Positions 36,710-45,564 of a stretch of 64,000 nt of DNA are shown piece after piece. The translations under genes and the position numbers were made by a program. The stretch comes from JABDMH01 sp964428345. Its GTDB lineage: Bacteria; Bacteroidota; Bacteroidia; Chitinophagales; Saprospiraceae. Under the pieces are notes generated by a model. It worked only from the letters and a program-made list of their open reading frames with translations, did not search any database and had not been told where the DNA came from. The DNA is taken from contig CAYRYD010000023.1 of the NCBI GenBank assembly GCA_964428345.1, positions 23,528 through 87,527 on the forward strand, given 5' to 3'. Position 1 is the stretch's first letter. Every line of letters begins with the position of its first letter.

Positions 36710-37181
36710 GTTTGATAAGTTGAGTCCGGATGCCCGGATCTGGATATACCAAAACCAGGAAGCCATCCCTGAAGAGTTGGTAGAGCCCATCCGGGAAGAA
36801 CTCGGATCATTTGTAGAATCCTGGTGTGCCCATCAGCAACCATTGGCAGCGTATGCCGATCTGTTTCATCAACGGTTTATTGTGCTGATCGTTGATGAAA
36901 AACTGAATGCAGCAAGCGGCTGTTCGATTGACACTTCGGTGGGATTTATCCGTTCGGTAGAACAGAAATACGGTTTAAAACTCTTTGACCGCTTTGCCTT
37001 TTCCTATGAAAAGGACGGTCAGATTCATACGGTACCGAAGGCCCGTTTTGGCGAACTCTACCGTTCGGGGGAGATCGATGAATCTACGATGGTGTTTGAC
37101 AATCTGATACGGACAAAAAACGACTTCTTGCAAACCTGGCAGAAACCATTGGGAAAGAGCTGGTTAAAGCGGTTTGTTTAA
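36699..37181 (+). CDS. Conserved Bacteroidota protein of unknown function in Fe-S operon
   Basis: A 160-aa soluble protein. Relatives are often labelled ABC transporter ATPase in databases, but no Walker A, Walker B or signature motif is present here, so that label is not supported. It has no signal peptide or membrane segment. Features include WIYQNQEAIPEELVEPIREEL, a central FIVLIVDEKLNAASGCSIDTSV (strand-rich, one Cys) and KYGLKLFDRFAFSYEKDG. It begins inside the last codons of the CCG-domain gene (11-nt overlap), so a functional tie to the Fe-S oxidoreductase pair is likely by context. No function is assigned. Confidence 0.75.
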   Translation: MKVEFDKLSPDARIWIYQNQEAIPEELVEPIREELGSFVESWCAHQQPLAAYADLFHQRFIVLIVDEKLNAASGCSIDTSVGFIRSVEQKYGLKLFDRFAFSYEKDGQIHTVPKARFGELYRSGEIDESTMVFDNLIRTKNDFLQTWQKPLGKSWLKRFV

Positions 37182-37195
37182 ATGATTATAGAAGG

Positions 37196-37663
37196 CTAAC
37201 TTTCTAATTCAATCACCTGCCGGTCAAAGGGATTTAATGCTGTTCCCACGATATCAGCTTCAACCTCCAGCCTATATTCCGATCTTACTGATTTGACCGA
37301 TTTGGCGGCTTTAACCAGTCCTTTGAGGATAAAATTCTTACCCTCCAGTTCATCCATCTTTGAACGGATCATTTCAAAAGGCAGGTCGAAATGATAGTAG
37401 ACCGGCTCATGGGCAGGTACTTCAATCAAGACCGGAACCACTTTTTCGCTGAGAATATATTCGTCCGTGAGTTTGGATTTTCTGCGGCCCCTTGAATATT
37501 TCTCAATCAATTTAAAATGCAGGGAGGTTACTGTCTGGGTATTCATTGAAGAAAAGCGGACACTTCCCGTGAGGATCCCATTCTTTTGGCTGAGTTTACC
37601 CGGAATCAGCAGTTCTACTTTGACTCCTTCGATGCCCAGCCATTTCTTTACTCTCCTAAGCAT
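37196..37663 (-). CDS. Arrestin-fold/Spo0M-like small protein (tentative)
   Basis: A 155-aa soluble, strand-rich protein beginning MLRRVKKWLGIEGVKVELLIPGKL. The pattern of an N-terminal basic helix, a VKVELLIPG strand, TGSVRFSSMNTQTVTSLHFKLIEKY and a central VPVLIEVPAHEPVYYHFDLPFEM resembles Spo0M/arrestin-like proteins, which are cytosolic regulators in some bacteria. The match is by overall pattern only. Its stop lies 14 bp from the convergent end of the Fe-S operon. The next minus-strand gene starts about 100 bp downstream of its 5' end side, so co-transcription is unclear. Confidence 0.55.
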   Translation of the reverse strand: MLRRVKKWLGIEGVKVELLIPGKLSQKNGILTGSVRFSSMNTQTVTSLHFKLIEKYSRGRRKSKLTDEYILSEKVVPVLIEVPAHEPVYYHFDLPFEMIRSKMDELEGKNFILKGLVKAAKSVKSVRSEYRLEVEADIVGTALNPFDRQVIELES

Positions 37664-37762
37664 GGATACTATAATGTTTTCTATTAAAATCCGAAAGAGG
37701 GCCGGTAGGTTCCCGCATTACGACTAAAATGGAGTCCCAGGAGATCAGTGGCAAATTATAGC

Positions 37763-38269
37763 CTATTGGTTGACATTGTCCGGATTGGATTTGCTGAGGA
37801 GTTCCAGTATTTCCTCGTCGCTTTTTCCCAGATTGTCCAACAGAAACTGAGCGTCATCGCTAAAATCGGATTCCGGGTACTTTTCCAGAAATTCCTGATA
37901 AAGTAGACGGGCTTTGTCAAAGTCTTTCTGATCTTCGTCAGACATAAATGCATGCAGAAAGAGTGCTTTGGAAGCCAGATCCGATTGGCTGTGATTTTCA
38001 TATAAATCCTTGAATATACGCTCTGCAACAACGAAGTTTTTTGAAGCCCGGGCAGTTTCACCCGCTTTCCAGAGGTAATCCAGGTGTTCTTCTCCGGTCG
38101 TTGAAGCGGCCATTTTTTGATAAAGCTCCAGTAGCTCTGCTAAAATTTCCTGGCTGGGTTGCTCGGCCAGCTTTGACTCCAGGGCTTTAATCTCTTCCGA
38201 TGTTTTTGCAAGGTTTGATTTGCAGCCGATGAAACCCAGGATCAGGATCAGTAGGGCAAGTTTTTGCAT
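37763..38269 (-). CDS. TPR-containing lipoprotein
   Basis: A 168-aa exported lipoprotein: MQKLALLILILGFIGC gives a short signal with lipobox FIGC (Cys16). The mature part is helical with tetratricopeptide-like repeats, such as ILAELLELYQKMA, AERIFKDLYENHSQSDLASKALFLHAF and KARLLYQEFLEKYPESDFSDDAQFLLDNLG. The last repeat (YPESDFSDDAQFLL) resembles the BamD/YbgF tetratricopeptide type. It may scaffold envelope proteins, by inference. Its start faces the divergent NTF2-like gene with 82 bp between them. Confidence 0.75.
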   Translation of the reverse strand: MQKLALLILILGFIGCKSNLAKTSEEIKALESKLAEQPSQEILAELLELYQKMAASTTGEEHLDYLWKAGETARASKNFVVAERIFKDLYENHSQSDLASKALFLHAFMSDEDQKDFDKARLLYQEFLEKYPESDFSDDAQFLLDNLGKSDEEILELLSKSNPDNVNQ

Positions 38270-38351
38270 TTTCAGGATTTTTATCGTGTACGGGCTTAAA
38301 TTTACCCATATTTTAACGAATCTTTTTCTTCGATTATTTAATGACGATCAT

Positions 38352-39287
38352 ATGAGATTATTAAAGACCCTGGTCTTAACGGCCTTGATACCACTGACTC
38401 TGAATGCACAGATCAAGATCAATAACCCTTACCAAAAGAAGGATCAAACTTATATTCCGGATGGAGACAGTGAGAATCCAGCCAAACCAGAGGGAGATTT
38501 GACCGATGCGGAAGAAGCTATCCGGAATGTGGTCCTGGGGCTGATGCAGGCGATGCATGAGAGTGACGGCAATGCTGTCCGTCAGTTCTTCAGCGACAAC
38601 GGCCGCCTCTTAAGTACCGAATCTACCGGCAAAGTAACGGTGCTTACAGTCGAGGGATTTTCAAAGATGATCGGTGAGTCGGCTAAAGGGTCGCTCGAAG
38701 AGAAAATTACCAGTATGGATATCAAGATCGATGAACATCTGGCGTCGGTTTGGGCCGGTTATGAGTTTTATCTGAATAACACCCTGCATCATTGCGGGGT
38801 CGATGCTTTTCAGCTGATACGCACTCCAACTGGGTGGAAGATCCTTCAGATTGCCGACACGCGGAGAGAGGATTGTGGTGCAAGCGGTCTTGAGGCTCGC
38901 ATCCACAAGAGCCTGGACGACTGGCATGCTGCAGCCGCCAGGGCTGATGCCGGGAGTTATTTTGAACGTCTGAGCAGCGACGGATTTTACCTGGGAACCG
39001 ATCCTACAGAAAATTGGGACAAAGCGTCCTTCTACCAGTTTTCCAAACCCTATTTTGACAAGGGCAATGCCTGGAATTTTACACCCAGAGATCGCAAAGT
39101 CTTCTTTTCTGGTGATCAGCAGGTAGCCTGGTTTAATGAATTGCTGGATACCTGGATGGGAACCTGCCGTGGCTCGGGTGTGCTTCGGCTGGAGCCGGAT
39201 GGCAGCTGGAGAATCATGCAATACAACCTGGCTATTCTGGTACCCAATGACCTGGTACAGGACTATCTGAAATTGTTGAAGAATTAG
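38352..39287 (+). CDS. Secreted protein with two NTF2/SnoaL-like domains
   Basis: A 311-aa exported protein. The long frame opens at 38220, but its first 44 residues would overlap the divergent lipoprotein gene and lack a signal; ATG 38352 gives the signal peptide MRLLKTLVLTALIPLTLNAQ. Two NTF2-like domains follow. Domain 1 spans about residues 48-175 (AEEAIRNVVLGLMQAMHESDGNAVRQFF to GWKILQIADTRR). Domain 2 spans about residues 180-311 (HKSLDDWHAAAARADAGSYFERLSSDGFYLGTDPTENWDKASF to GSWRIMQYNLAILVPN). The second looks like the YybH/SnoaL-3 group, commonly tied to small-molecule binding or unknown hydrolase roles. No catalytic residues can be assigned. Confidence 0.8.
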   Translation: MRLLKTLVLTALIPLTLNAQIKINNPYQKKDQTYIPDGDSENPAKPEGDLTDAEEAIRNVVLGLMQAMHESDGNAVRQFFSDNGRLLSTESTGKVTVLTVEGFSKMIGESAKGSLEEKITSMDIKIDEHLASVWAGYEFYLNNTLHHCGVDAFQLIRTPTGWKILQIADTRREDCGASGLEARIHKSLDDWHAAAARADAGSYFERLSSDGFYLGTDPTENWDKASFYQFSKPYFDKGNAWNFTPRDRKVFFSGDQQVAWFNELLDTWMGTCRGSGVLRLEPDGSWRIMQYNLAILVPNDLVQDYLKLLKN

Positions 39288-39328
39288 ATATCGGCAAAGA
39301 GATCAGTAGATCATTGTTGAATTGTAAT

Positions 39329-39357
39329 TGTTTAATCGTTTGACTGTTTAATCGTTT
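39329..39357. repeat. Short direct repeat TGTTTAATCGTTT, two copies
   Basis: The 13-mer TGTTTAATCGTTT occurs at 39329-39341 and again at 39345-39357 (period 16), followed by a degenerate third piece GTTTAACTGTTGAAC. It sits in the 148-bp spacer between convergent genes. Likely a small minisatellite; no function visible. Confidence 0.7.
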
Positions 39358-39435
39358 CGTTTAACTGTTGAACAGGAATGTAACCCTGACCACCCCAAGT
39401 TAACCCCAGGCCCTGATTATTAGCGCCCCGGCTTC

Positions 39436-40650
39436 TCAGGGATACAGCAGGTATTTCATCCTGATTTTGTAAAATTCTGTCAGTCCAGGTTGCCAGGAAG
39501 CCCGTATTTCATCGGCTGTTTTGCCTGCCACGATCTGTTCGCGAAGGCTGGTGGTGCCAGCGAGCCGGTCAAACCATCCGTTTGCATTAAAAAAGCTGGA
39601 TTTATCCGGGAATTTCCGGTAAAAATCGATGACATAGTTCAGGTTGATTTGGCGTTCCCGGAATATGTCTTCTTCATCCAGTACGGTTAGGTCGACACCT
39701 CGACAAAGCTGGTTTTCGAGTTTAGGTCTGGCTGCGCCAAACATGGATTTTGGATTGAATTCATAGTCTGCTTCTGTGATATCCGGATGACCAATCACCT
39801 GAAACTGGGTGGTTGTGCCTCGGCCGATACTGAGGGGAGTCCCTTCAAAGTAACAAAGGGAAGGGTAGAGGAGGATCGAGCGTAAATTTGGTAAATTGGG
39901 AGAAGGAGCCACCGGTAGTCTGTACATGGTCTCATGGTCGTAGTAATGGCATTTGATCACCCTGAGCTGGCAGGTCGCTGCATTATCCAGCCAACCTTCT
40001 CCATTGATCATCTGCGCATACTCTCCAATCGTCATGCCATACACCACGGGCACCGGATGCATGCCTACAAACGATTTAAAGGCTTCTTCCCGGATGGGCC
40101 CATCGATATAGTGACCGTTGGGGTTTGGCCGGTCAAAAACAATCAACGGTTTCTGGTATCTGGCGCAGGCATTCATCACATAATGGAGCGTAGAAATGTA
40201 GGTATAGAAACGTGCACCGACATCCTGGATATCAAAGACGATAAGATCCAGTTCGGCGAGATCCTCGGCTGAAGGCTCCTGTTTTTCGCCGTAAAGAGAT
40301 ACAATGGAGATACCGGTTTCCGGATCAATCTGATCACTGATGTGATCACCCGCATCGGCCCGGCCACGGAAGCCATGTTCCGGTGCAAAGATTTTCCGGA
40401 TATCGATACCCAAAGCCAGCAGGGAATCAACAGTATGTACCACTCCAATGGTAGAAGTATGATTGACGACCATCCCAATCTTTTTGCCTTGCAGGTCTGG
40501 CAGATATTCTGTGGTTTGCCAGGCTCCGGGTCTTACCGCTTCTTTTCCCATTTCCACCTCACTCTCAGTCATTTGTGTTGATGATCCTTCTGAACCGCAG
40601 GATGGAACGGAAATAATAAATATAAATATGATTAACAGATTATAATACAT
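39436..40650 (-). CDS. namZ: NamZ exo-beta-N-acetylmuramidase lipoprotein (DUF1343)
   Basis: Member of the DUF1343 family, whose characterised member NamZ releases terminal N-acetylmuramic acid from peptidoglycan fragments for recycling. The frame opens at 40767, but that extension lies across the divergent gene. ATG 40648-40650 gives MYYNLLIIFIFIISVPSC, a lipoprotein signal with Cys18, and a 404-aa product. Conserved blocks include KIGMVVNHTS, IFAPEHGFRGRADAGDHI, SLYGEKQEPSAEDL, DIQDVGARFYTYISTL, VFDRPNPNGHYIDGP, PSPNLPN and FEGTPLSIGRGTTTQF. It is expected in the periplasm or at the outer membrane. It diverges from the exonuclease gene across only 27 bp. Confidence 0.9.
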   Translation of the reverse strand: MYYNLLIIFIFIISVPSCGSEGSSTQMTESEVEMGKEAVRPGAWQTTEYLPDLQGKKIGMVVNHTSTIGVVHTVDSLLALGIDIRKIFAPEHGFRGRADAGDHISDQIDPETGISIVSLYGEKQEPSAEDLAELDLIVFDIQDVGARFYTYISTLHYVMNACARYQKPLIVFDRPNPNGHYIDGPIREEAFKSFVGMHPVPVVYGMTIGEYAQMINGEGWLDNAATCQLRVIKCHYYDHETMYRLPVAPSPNLPNLRSILLYPSLCYFEGTPLSIGRGTTTQFQVIGHPDITEADYEFNPKSMFGAARPKLENQLCRGVDLTVLDEEDIFRERQINLNYVIDFYRKFPDKSSFFNANGWFDRLAGTTSLREQIVAGKTADEIRASWQPGLTEFYKIRMKYLLYP

Positions 40651-40677
40651 GGTAATTTTTTTTAATTTCAACGCCGC

Positions 40678-42066
40678 ATGAAACGTAGATATGCTATCGT
40701 CGATATCGAAACCACGGGTGGTCTGATCCGTCGGGATAAAATTATCGAAATTGCCATTGCCATTCATGATGGCCGGGAAATTATTGACCGTTTTGACACG
40801 CTGGTCGACCCCGGACGGTCAGTTTCAAAGCAGATTAGCATGCTGACCGGCATTACCGATGAGATGCTGACCGGGGCACCTAAATTTTATGAAGTGGCCA
40901 AAAAAGTAGTCGAGATGACTGAGGGTTGCATTTTTGTAGCCCATAATGTGCGGTTTGATTACAGCTTTATCAAGCGGGCCTATGAAGAACTGGGTTACAA
41001 TTACAGCCGTAAGCAGTTGTGTACGGTCCGGCTGAGCCGGATGATCACGCCCAACCTTCGCAGGCATGGACTGGATGCCCTTTGTCATTACCACGGAATT
41101 CTGGTAGACCAGCGGCACCGGGCGATGGGCGATGTACTGGCTACCACCCGGATATTTGAGCGTTTAATGGAAATGGGTGGCGATCTTGCCGTTGATGAAA
41201 TCATCAATTACGGAATCAAGGCTTCCAGGTTGCCGGCATCCATCTCACTCGAACAATTACACAGCCTGCCTGAATCTTGCGGAGTCTATTATTTTTACAA
41301 CGAATTTGGCGAAGTGATCTACGTGGGCAAATCGATCAATATCAAGAAACGGATCATGCAGCACTTTGCTGAAAACACTGCCAAATCCAACCGGTTGGCC
41401 CAGCGGGTTCACGATATCAGTTGTGAAGTGACCGGAAGTGAACTGGTAGCCTTATTGCTCGAAGAACAGGAGATCAAGCGTTTGCAACCTGAAGTCAATC
41501 GTCAGCTCCGCCAGAAACTTTTTCCTTTTGCTCTGTATAGCTATCAGAGTGACGACGGATATCTGCACCTGATGGCAGAAAAGATCAGGAAATCGGTGCC
41601 GGCAGGTTTTCAGATTATCAAGGAATATCCAAAACTGGCCTATGCCAAAGGTCATCTGGAGGGTCTCATAGAGGAATTCAATCTGTGCCAGCACCGCTGT
41701 GGAGATATGACTGGCATTGGCCATTGCTTCCATTATAAAATAGGTCGCTGCCTGGGTGCCTGCACCGGTCTGGAGTCAGCAGAGAGTTATAATGACCGGG
41801 TTCGTGAAGCCATCGCCTATCTGCAACGGGTAGTCAATGACAATTTTTTCATCATCGACGAAGGCCGGGACAAAGAAGAAAAATCAGTGGTGATGGTGGA
41901 AAAAGGACAAGTAACCGGTTACGGGTATATCTGTTCCGGTACCGCCTATGCCACACCTTCCCAACTTAGAGATGCGGTTAAACCATTGAAGGCTACCCGT
42001 GACGCCCAGCGAATTGTGCACTGGTACATTAGAGAGAAGAAAATGGAGAAGATTCTTCCATTTTGA
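40678..42066 (+). CDS. DEDDh exonuclease fused to GIY-YIG nuclease (DnaQ-UvrC/Cho-like)
   Basis: A 462-aa DNA repair-type fusion. Residues 1-165 form a 3'-5' exonuclease with VDIETTG (Asp9, Glu11), HNVRFDYSFI and the terminal HRAMGDVLAT DEDDh block. Residues 202-230 onward form a GIY-YIG nuclease with GVYYFYNEFGEVIYVGKS, a divergent GIY (GVY) and YIG (YVG) pair, then NIKKRIMQHF. The C-terminal part resembles UvrC/Cho (HRCGDMTGIGHCFHYKIGRCLGAC), a Cys-rich knuckle. Such fusions are found across bacteria and are called DNA polymerase III epsilon/UvrC-like nucleases. The likely role is nucleotide-excision-type incision plus end trimming; substrate unproven. Confidence 0.88.
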   Translation: MKRRYAIVDIETTGGLIRRDKIIEIAIAIHDGREIIDRFDTLVDPGRSVSKQISMLTGITDEMLTGAPKFYEVAKKVVEMTEGCIFVAHNVRFDYSFIKRAYEELGYNYSRKQLCTVRLSRMITPNLRRHGLDALCHYHGILVDQRHRAMGDVLATTRIFERLMEMGGDLAVDEIINYGIKASRLPASISLEQLHSLPESCGVYYFYNEFGEVIYVGKSINIKKRIMQHFAENTAKSNRLAQRVHDISCEVTGSELVALLLEEQEIKRLQPEVNRQLRQKLFPFALYSYQSDDGYLHLMAEKIRKSVPAGFQIIKEYPKLAYAKGHLEGLIEEFNLCQHRCGDMTGIGHCFHYKIGRCLGACTGLESAESYNDRVREAIAYLQRVVNDNFFIIDEGRDKEEKSVVMVEKGQVTGYGYICSGTAYATPSQLRDAVKPLKATRDAQRIVHWYIREKKMEKILPF

Positions 42067-42232
42067 ATCTTCCTCGAACAAGACTTTGACGGGGTGACTG
42101 GTGGCAGGTGGGACGAACCGCATCGAGGTTTTATAGCATATTCAGGATGAGATGTTGAACTATTCCATCAAAGTGGGAAATTTCACTATTTTAACAGCCG
42201 GATGTATTCCCTTTAAGTATACACTAAATATT

Positions 42233-42493
42233 ATGCAGGATAAGAATGAAATTCGAAAGCGCTATTGGCGCACCAACATTAAATATCTCGTCATTTTGTT
42301 GATCATCTGGTTTGTGGTATCCTATGGAGCCGGTATCATCTGGGCGGATACATTGAATCAATTTCGTCTGGGAGGGTTTAAACTGGGCTTCTGGTTTGCC
42401 CAACAGGGATCCATCTATTTCTTCGTGGTGCTGATTTACGTTTATGTGATTCTCATGAACAATCTGGATCGCAAATTTGATGTGCACGACTAA
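42233..42493 (+). CDS. DUF4212 small subunit of sodium:solute symporter
   Basis: An 86-aa membrane protein with two transmembrane helices (YLVILLIIWFVVSYGAGIIW and GFWFAQQGSIYFFVVLIYVYVI), the whole of a DUF4212 domain. The frame is open from 42152, but ATG 42233 (MQDKNEIRKRYWRTNIKYL) matches the family start. DUF4212 proteins are encoded next to VC_2705-type sodium:solute symporters and probably act as their accessory subunit. Here the symporter follows 46 bp downstream, supporting this. Expressed with the symporter. Confidence 0.9.
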   Translation: MQDKNEIRKRYWRTNIKYLVILLIIWFVVSYGAGIIWADTLNQFRLGGFKLGFWFAQQGSIYFFVVLIYVYVILMNNLDRKFDVHD

Positions 42494-42539
42494 GCGCCAC
42501 CGCTAATACTAAAATCTACTTAATAAGATAACAGAGGGT

Positions 42540-44246
42540 ATGGAACTGCAAACATGGACGTTTATTATTGTCGGGTTGACATTTGCGCTATATATCGGTA
42601 TTGCGGTCTGGTCAAGAGCTTCATCAACCGCTGAGTTTTATGTAGCCGGCAAGGGGGTGCATCCCCTCACCAATGGTATGGCTACCGCAGCCGACTGGAT
42701 GTCGGCAGCATCCTTTTTATCAATGGCTGGTCTCATTTCCTTTATGGGATATCAGGGTGCCCAGTATCTGATGGGGTGGACCGGTGGTTATGTATTGCTG
42801 GCATTATTGCTGGCACCTTATCTTCGCAAATTCGGTAAGTATACCGTTCCGGATTTTATTGGCGAACGCTATTATTCCCAGGTTGCCCGGGTCGTTGCGC
42901 TCATCTGTGCGCTCTTCATCTCGTTTACCTATGTTGTTGGACAGATGAAAGGGGTGGGAGTGGCATTCGCTGGTTTTCTGAATATTCCATTCACATGGGG
43001 TGTGGTGATTGGGGTGGCTATCGTATTCTTCTATGCCGTGCTTGGCGGTATGAAAGGGATCACCTATACCCAGGTTGCCCAGTATTGTGTGTTGATTTTT
43101 GCTTATCTGGTTCCGGCTATTTTTATTTCAGTGCTGATGGTAGGCAATCCGGTACCTCAGGTTGGTTTGGGCGGTGCCTTAAGTGATGGCACCTATCTGC
43201 TGGATAAACTGGATCAGGTATTGGTCGATCTGGGATTCCGTGAGTATACTACCTCGCATGCCGGTAAAGTCGATTTGTTTTTTGTAACGGCTGCCCTGAT
43301 GCTTGGTACTGCCGGTCTACCACATGTGATCGTCCGTTTTTTTACCGTACCGCGGGTTTCAGATGCAAGGAGATCAGCCGGTTGGGCACTGCTATTTATA
43401 GCATTACTTTATACAGCGGCGCCGGCCATTGGAGCTTTCGCTCGTACCAATCTGATCCAGACAGTAGCCGACAAGAATTACAGCGAAATGCCGGCTTGGT
43501 TCAGCAACTGGGAAAAAACCGGACTGTTGGGGTTTACCGACAAAAACGGAGATGGTAAGATTCAGTATTATAATGACCAGAATAGGGACTTTGCCGACCG
43601 GATGGAACAGGAGAGAGGCTGGAAGGGCAGTGAGCTGAGTGTTGACCGGGATATTATGGTGCTGGCCAATCCTTCGATTGCCAATCTACCCAACTGGGTG
43701 GTAGCCCTGGTGGTGGCCGGTGGACTGGCCGCTGCTTTGTCTACTGCTGCCGGGCTCCTGCTGGTGATCAGTACCTCCATTTCACACGATCTCCTGAAAA
43801 AATGGCTGAGGCCTGACATCAGTGAAAAGGGCGAATTAAGAGCAGCCCGGATTGCCATTGCCCTAGCGGTCATCGTAGCCGGATATGCCGGCATCAATCC
43901 TCCGGGGTTTGTCGCTCAGGTTGTGGCTTTTGCCTTTGGCCTGGCAGCTGCATCCTTTTTTCCGGCGATCGTTATGGGCATTTTTTCCAAGAGAATGAAC
44001 GTGCAGGGAGCCGTGGCGGGCATGCTGGTAGGCTTGATATTTACCACATCGTATATATTTTATTTCAAATATGGTGGTGGTACACCCGATCAGTACTGGT
44101 TTGGCATTTCTCCTGAAGGAGTAGGTACACTCGGTATGATTTTCAATTTTATCACATCGATAATTATCAGCGCGCTGACACCCGCGCCCCCGGTCCACAT
44201 TCAGGAACTGGTCGAAAGTATCAGGATTCCAAGGTCAGGGGACTAG
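42540..44246 (+). CDS. Sodium:solute symporter, VC_2705/ActP-like (monocarboxylate uptake)
   Basis: A 568-aa inner-membrane transporter of the SSS family with about 13 helices. Visible family motifs: SRASSTAEFYVAGKGVHPLTNGMATAADWMSAASFLSMAG, GGYVLLALLLAPYLRKFGKYTVPDFIGERYYS, GQMKGVGVAFAGFL, TAGLPHVIVRFFTVP and VAGGLAAALSTAAGLLLVISTSISHD. The pairing with DUF4212 points to the acetate/propionate/succinate-type subgroup. An extramembrane loop at residues 333-347 contains DKNGDGKIQYYND, an EF-hand-like calcium loop with Asn rather than Glu at position 12. It forms an operon with the upstream small subunit and ends 32 bp before the convergent DUF368 gene. Confidence 0.9.
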   Translation: MELQTWTFIIVGLTFALYIGIAVWSRASSTAEFYVAGKGVHPLTNGMATAADWMSAASFLSMAGLISFMGYQGAQYLMGWTGGYVLLALLLAPYLRKFGKYTVPDFIGERYYSQVARVVALICALFISFTYVVGQMKGVGVAFAGFLNIPFTWGVVIGVAIVFFYAVLGGMKGITYTQVAQYCVLIFAYLVPAIFISVLMVGNPVPQVGLGGALSDGTYLLDKLDQVLVDLGFREYTTSHAGKVDLFFVTAALMLGTAGLPHVIVRFFTVPRVSDARRSAGWALLFIALLYTAAPAIGAFARTNLIQTVADKNYSEMPAWFSNWEKTGLLGFTDKNGDGKIQYYNDQNRDFADRMEQERGWKGSELSVDRDIMVLANPSIANLPNWVVALVVAGGLAAALSTAAGLLLVISTSISHDLLKKWLRPDISEKGELRAARIAIALAVIVAGYAGINPPGFVAQVVAFAFGLAAASFFPAIVMGIFSKRMNVQGAVAGMLVGLIFTTSYIFYFKYGGGTPDQYWFGISPEGVGTLGMIFNFITSIIISALTPAPPVHIQELVESIRIPRSGD

Positions 44247-44278
44247 CATCCTGCTTCTGGGATGAAAGCTGTCCACCT

Positions 44279-45244
44279 TCAAGTCCTGGAACCCTGACGG
44301 GAAAGAAACCAGACTATGGCGAGACCAGCCAGGAAACACAGAATAACTCCTGCAATGTAAGGTGTGCCTTCATAATTGGCAGGAAGTACATTCATTTCGG
44401 TGATTACCTGAAAATCGTGAACGTTTGCACCGGGGGTGATCACATTGACGTAGGCTCCCGAATTTTTGTCAAGCCATAATACCGGATTGCGCCAGGGCCA
44501 GATCCGGTTGAGGGATCCGATCATAAATCCGGTCAGCAGGGCCAGGGTCGGATTGTAAAATCGCTTAAACAGGTAATCCAGTAAATTGGAAAAGGTGGCA
44601 AGGCCGATCCCACCGCCGGCGATAAAAATGACCAGGACCAGTAAAGAGCTTAGGTCGAGGGTCGAGATGAAGTTGCGGGCATGACCCAGAATAAGCGTAT
44701 ACATGCCCATCAGCAGGAGAATGAAACTTCCTGAGATTCCCGGAAGGATCAAGGCGCAAACCGCAATCATTCCCGAGAGAAAGATAAACAGCAGATTTTC
44801 TGAACCGTGTGCGGGAGAAACCACAGTGATATAGTAGGCAGCTGCGATTCCGGCCAGACAACTGAAAATTTCCGCCAATTTCCACCGGGTAATCTTTGCA
44901 CCGATGAAAACGACCGAGGCGATGATCAATCCAAAGAAAAAACCCCAGATTAACGATGGGTAATGCTCGAGTAACCAGGTGACTACAAAGATTCCACACA
45001 GGAGGCCAACGATCATCCCTGCCAGCAAGGTTAGAAGAAAAGGACCGTCGATATGTATCCAGAATGTTTTCAATCCCTGCTCTTTCCAGACTTTAATTGG
45101 GAAGCTGCTTATGGTCTTGATGGCGGCAATAAGCCGCTCATAGATGTTGGTAATGAAAGCGATCGTACCTCCCGAGACACCGGGTACCACCTCTGCAAGG
45201 CCCATGGCCATTCCTTTCAGTGAAATAAGTAGATTTTGATTCAT
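44279..45244 (-). CDS. DUF368 membrane protein, undecaprenyl-phosphate translocase-like
   Basis: A 321-aa polytopic protein of the DUF368 family, members of which have been shown to recycle undecaprenyl phosphate across the inner membrane for cell-wall synthesis. The frame opens at 45271, but ATG 45242-45244 (MNQNLLISLKGMAMGLAEVV) suits relatives. The family's inverted-repeat signatures are present: AEVVPGVSGGTIAFITNIYERL near residue 18 and ALILPGISGSFILLLMGMY near residue 165. The rest is about nine hydrophobic helices. It is transcribed alone. The transport role here is inferred from the family. Confidence 0.87.
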   Translation of the reverse strand: MNQNLLISLKGMAMGLAEVVPGVSGGTIAFITNIYERLIAAIKTISSFPIKVWKEQGLKTFWIHIDGPFLLTLLAGMIVGLLCGIFVVTWLLEHYPSLIWGFFFGLIIASVVFIGAKITRWKLAEIFSCLAGIAAAYYITVVSPAHGSENLLFIFLSGMIAVCALILPGISGSFILLLMGMYTLILGHARNFISTLDLSSLLVLVIFIAGGGIGLATFSNLLDYLFKRFYNPTLALLTGFMIGSLNRIWPWRNPVLWLDKNSGAYVNVITPGANVHDFQVITEMNVLPANYEGTPYIAGVILCFLAGLAIVWFLSRQGSRT

Positions 45245-45564
45245 ATAAGGGTTTGCGTAACAAGCGCCCAAAATAGCAAAATCAGCTTAAACCCGCCTTT
45301 TTGACTTCCCGGCATGTATATTGATAATTTATTCCTGAGTCTGGCTTTTGTCGACCAGAAATTTTACTGCCTGAAAAGGGCATTCTGATGCAGAAAGGGG
45401 TTTATCCGTAGATCTGAAGAGGTGATCCGGTTGACAATCCATCGGTATCCTTTTACCGTGAATTCCGGTCCGTTGCATCATTTTCCGGATAATTGTTTAT
45501 ATTACCAGCAGAGTGTTGCCTGATCTGAGGGGAATTCAATTGACAATTAAACACCAAACCATAG
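45245..45564. other. Gene-free divergent spacer before first LytTR gene
   Basis: About 320 bp between the divergent starts of the DUF368 and LytTR genes. No frame or RNA gene is supported. The last 25 bp hold CAATTAAACAC (45544-45554), also found before another LytTR gene. Confidence 0.6.
45544..45554 (+). promoter_or_regulatory. CAATTAAACAC motif upstream of LytTR gene 1
   Basis: An exact 11-mer shared with 50179-50189, lying 10 nt before the start of this LytTR gene and 7 nt before the other. It could be a translation-initiation or operator element; two copies are not enough to say which. Confidence 0.35.

Noticed and set aside
36699..37181. ABC transporter ATPase label for the 160-aa protein
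   Set aside because: No Walker A, Walker B or signature motif, and it is far too short.
38220..38351. 44-residue extension of the NTF2-domain gene
   Set aside because: It runs back into the divergent lipoprotein gene and hides the signal peptide that begins at 38352.
40651..40767. 39-residue N-terminal extension of the NamZ gene
   Set aside because: It overlaps the divergent exonuclease gene and would precede, not form, the lipoprotein signal; ATG 40650 is better.
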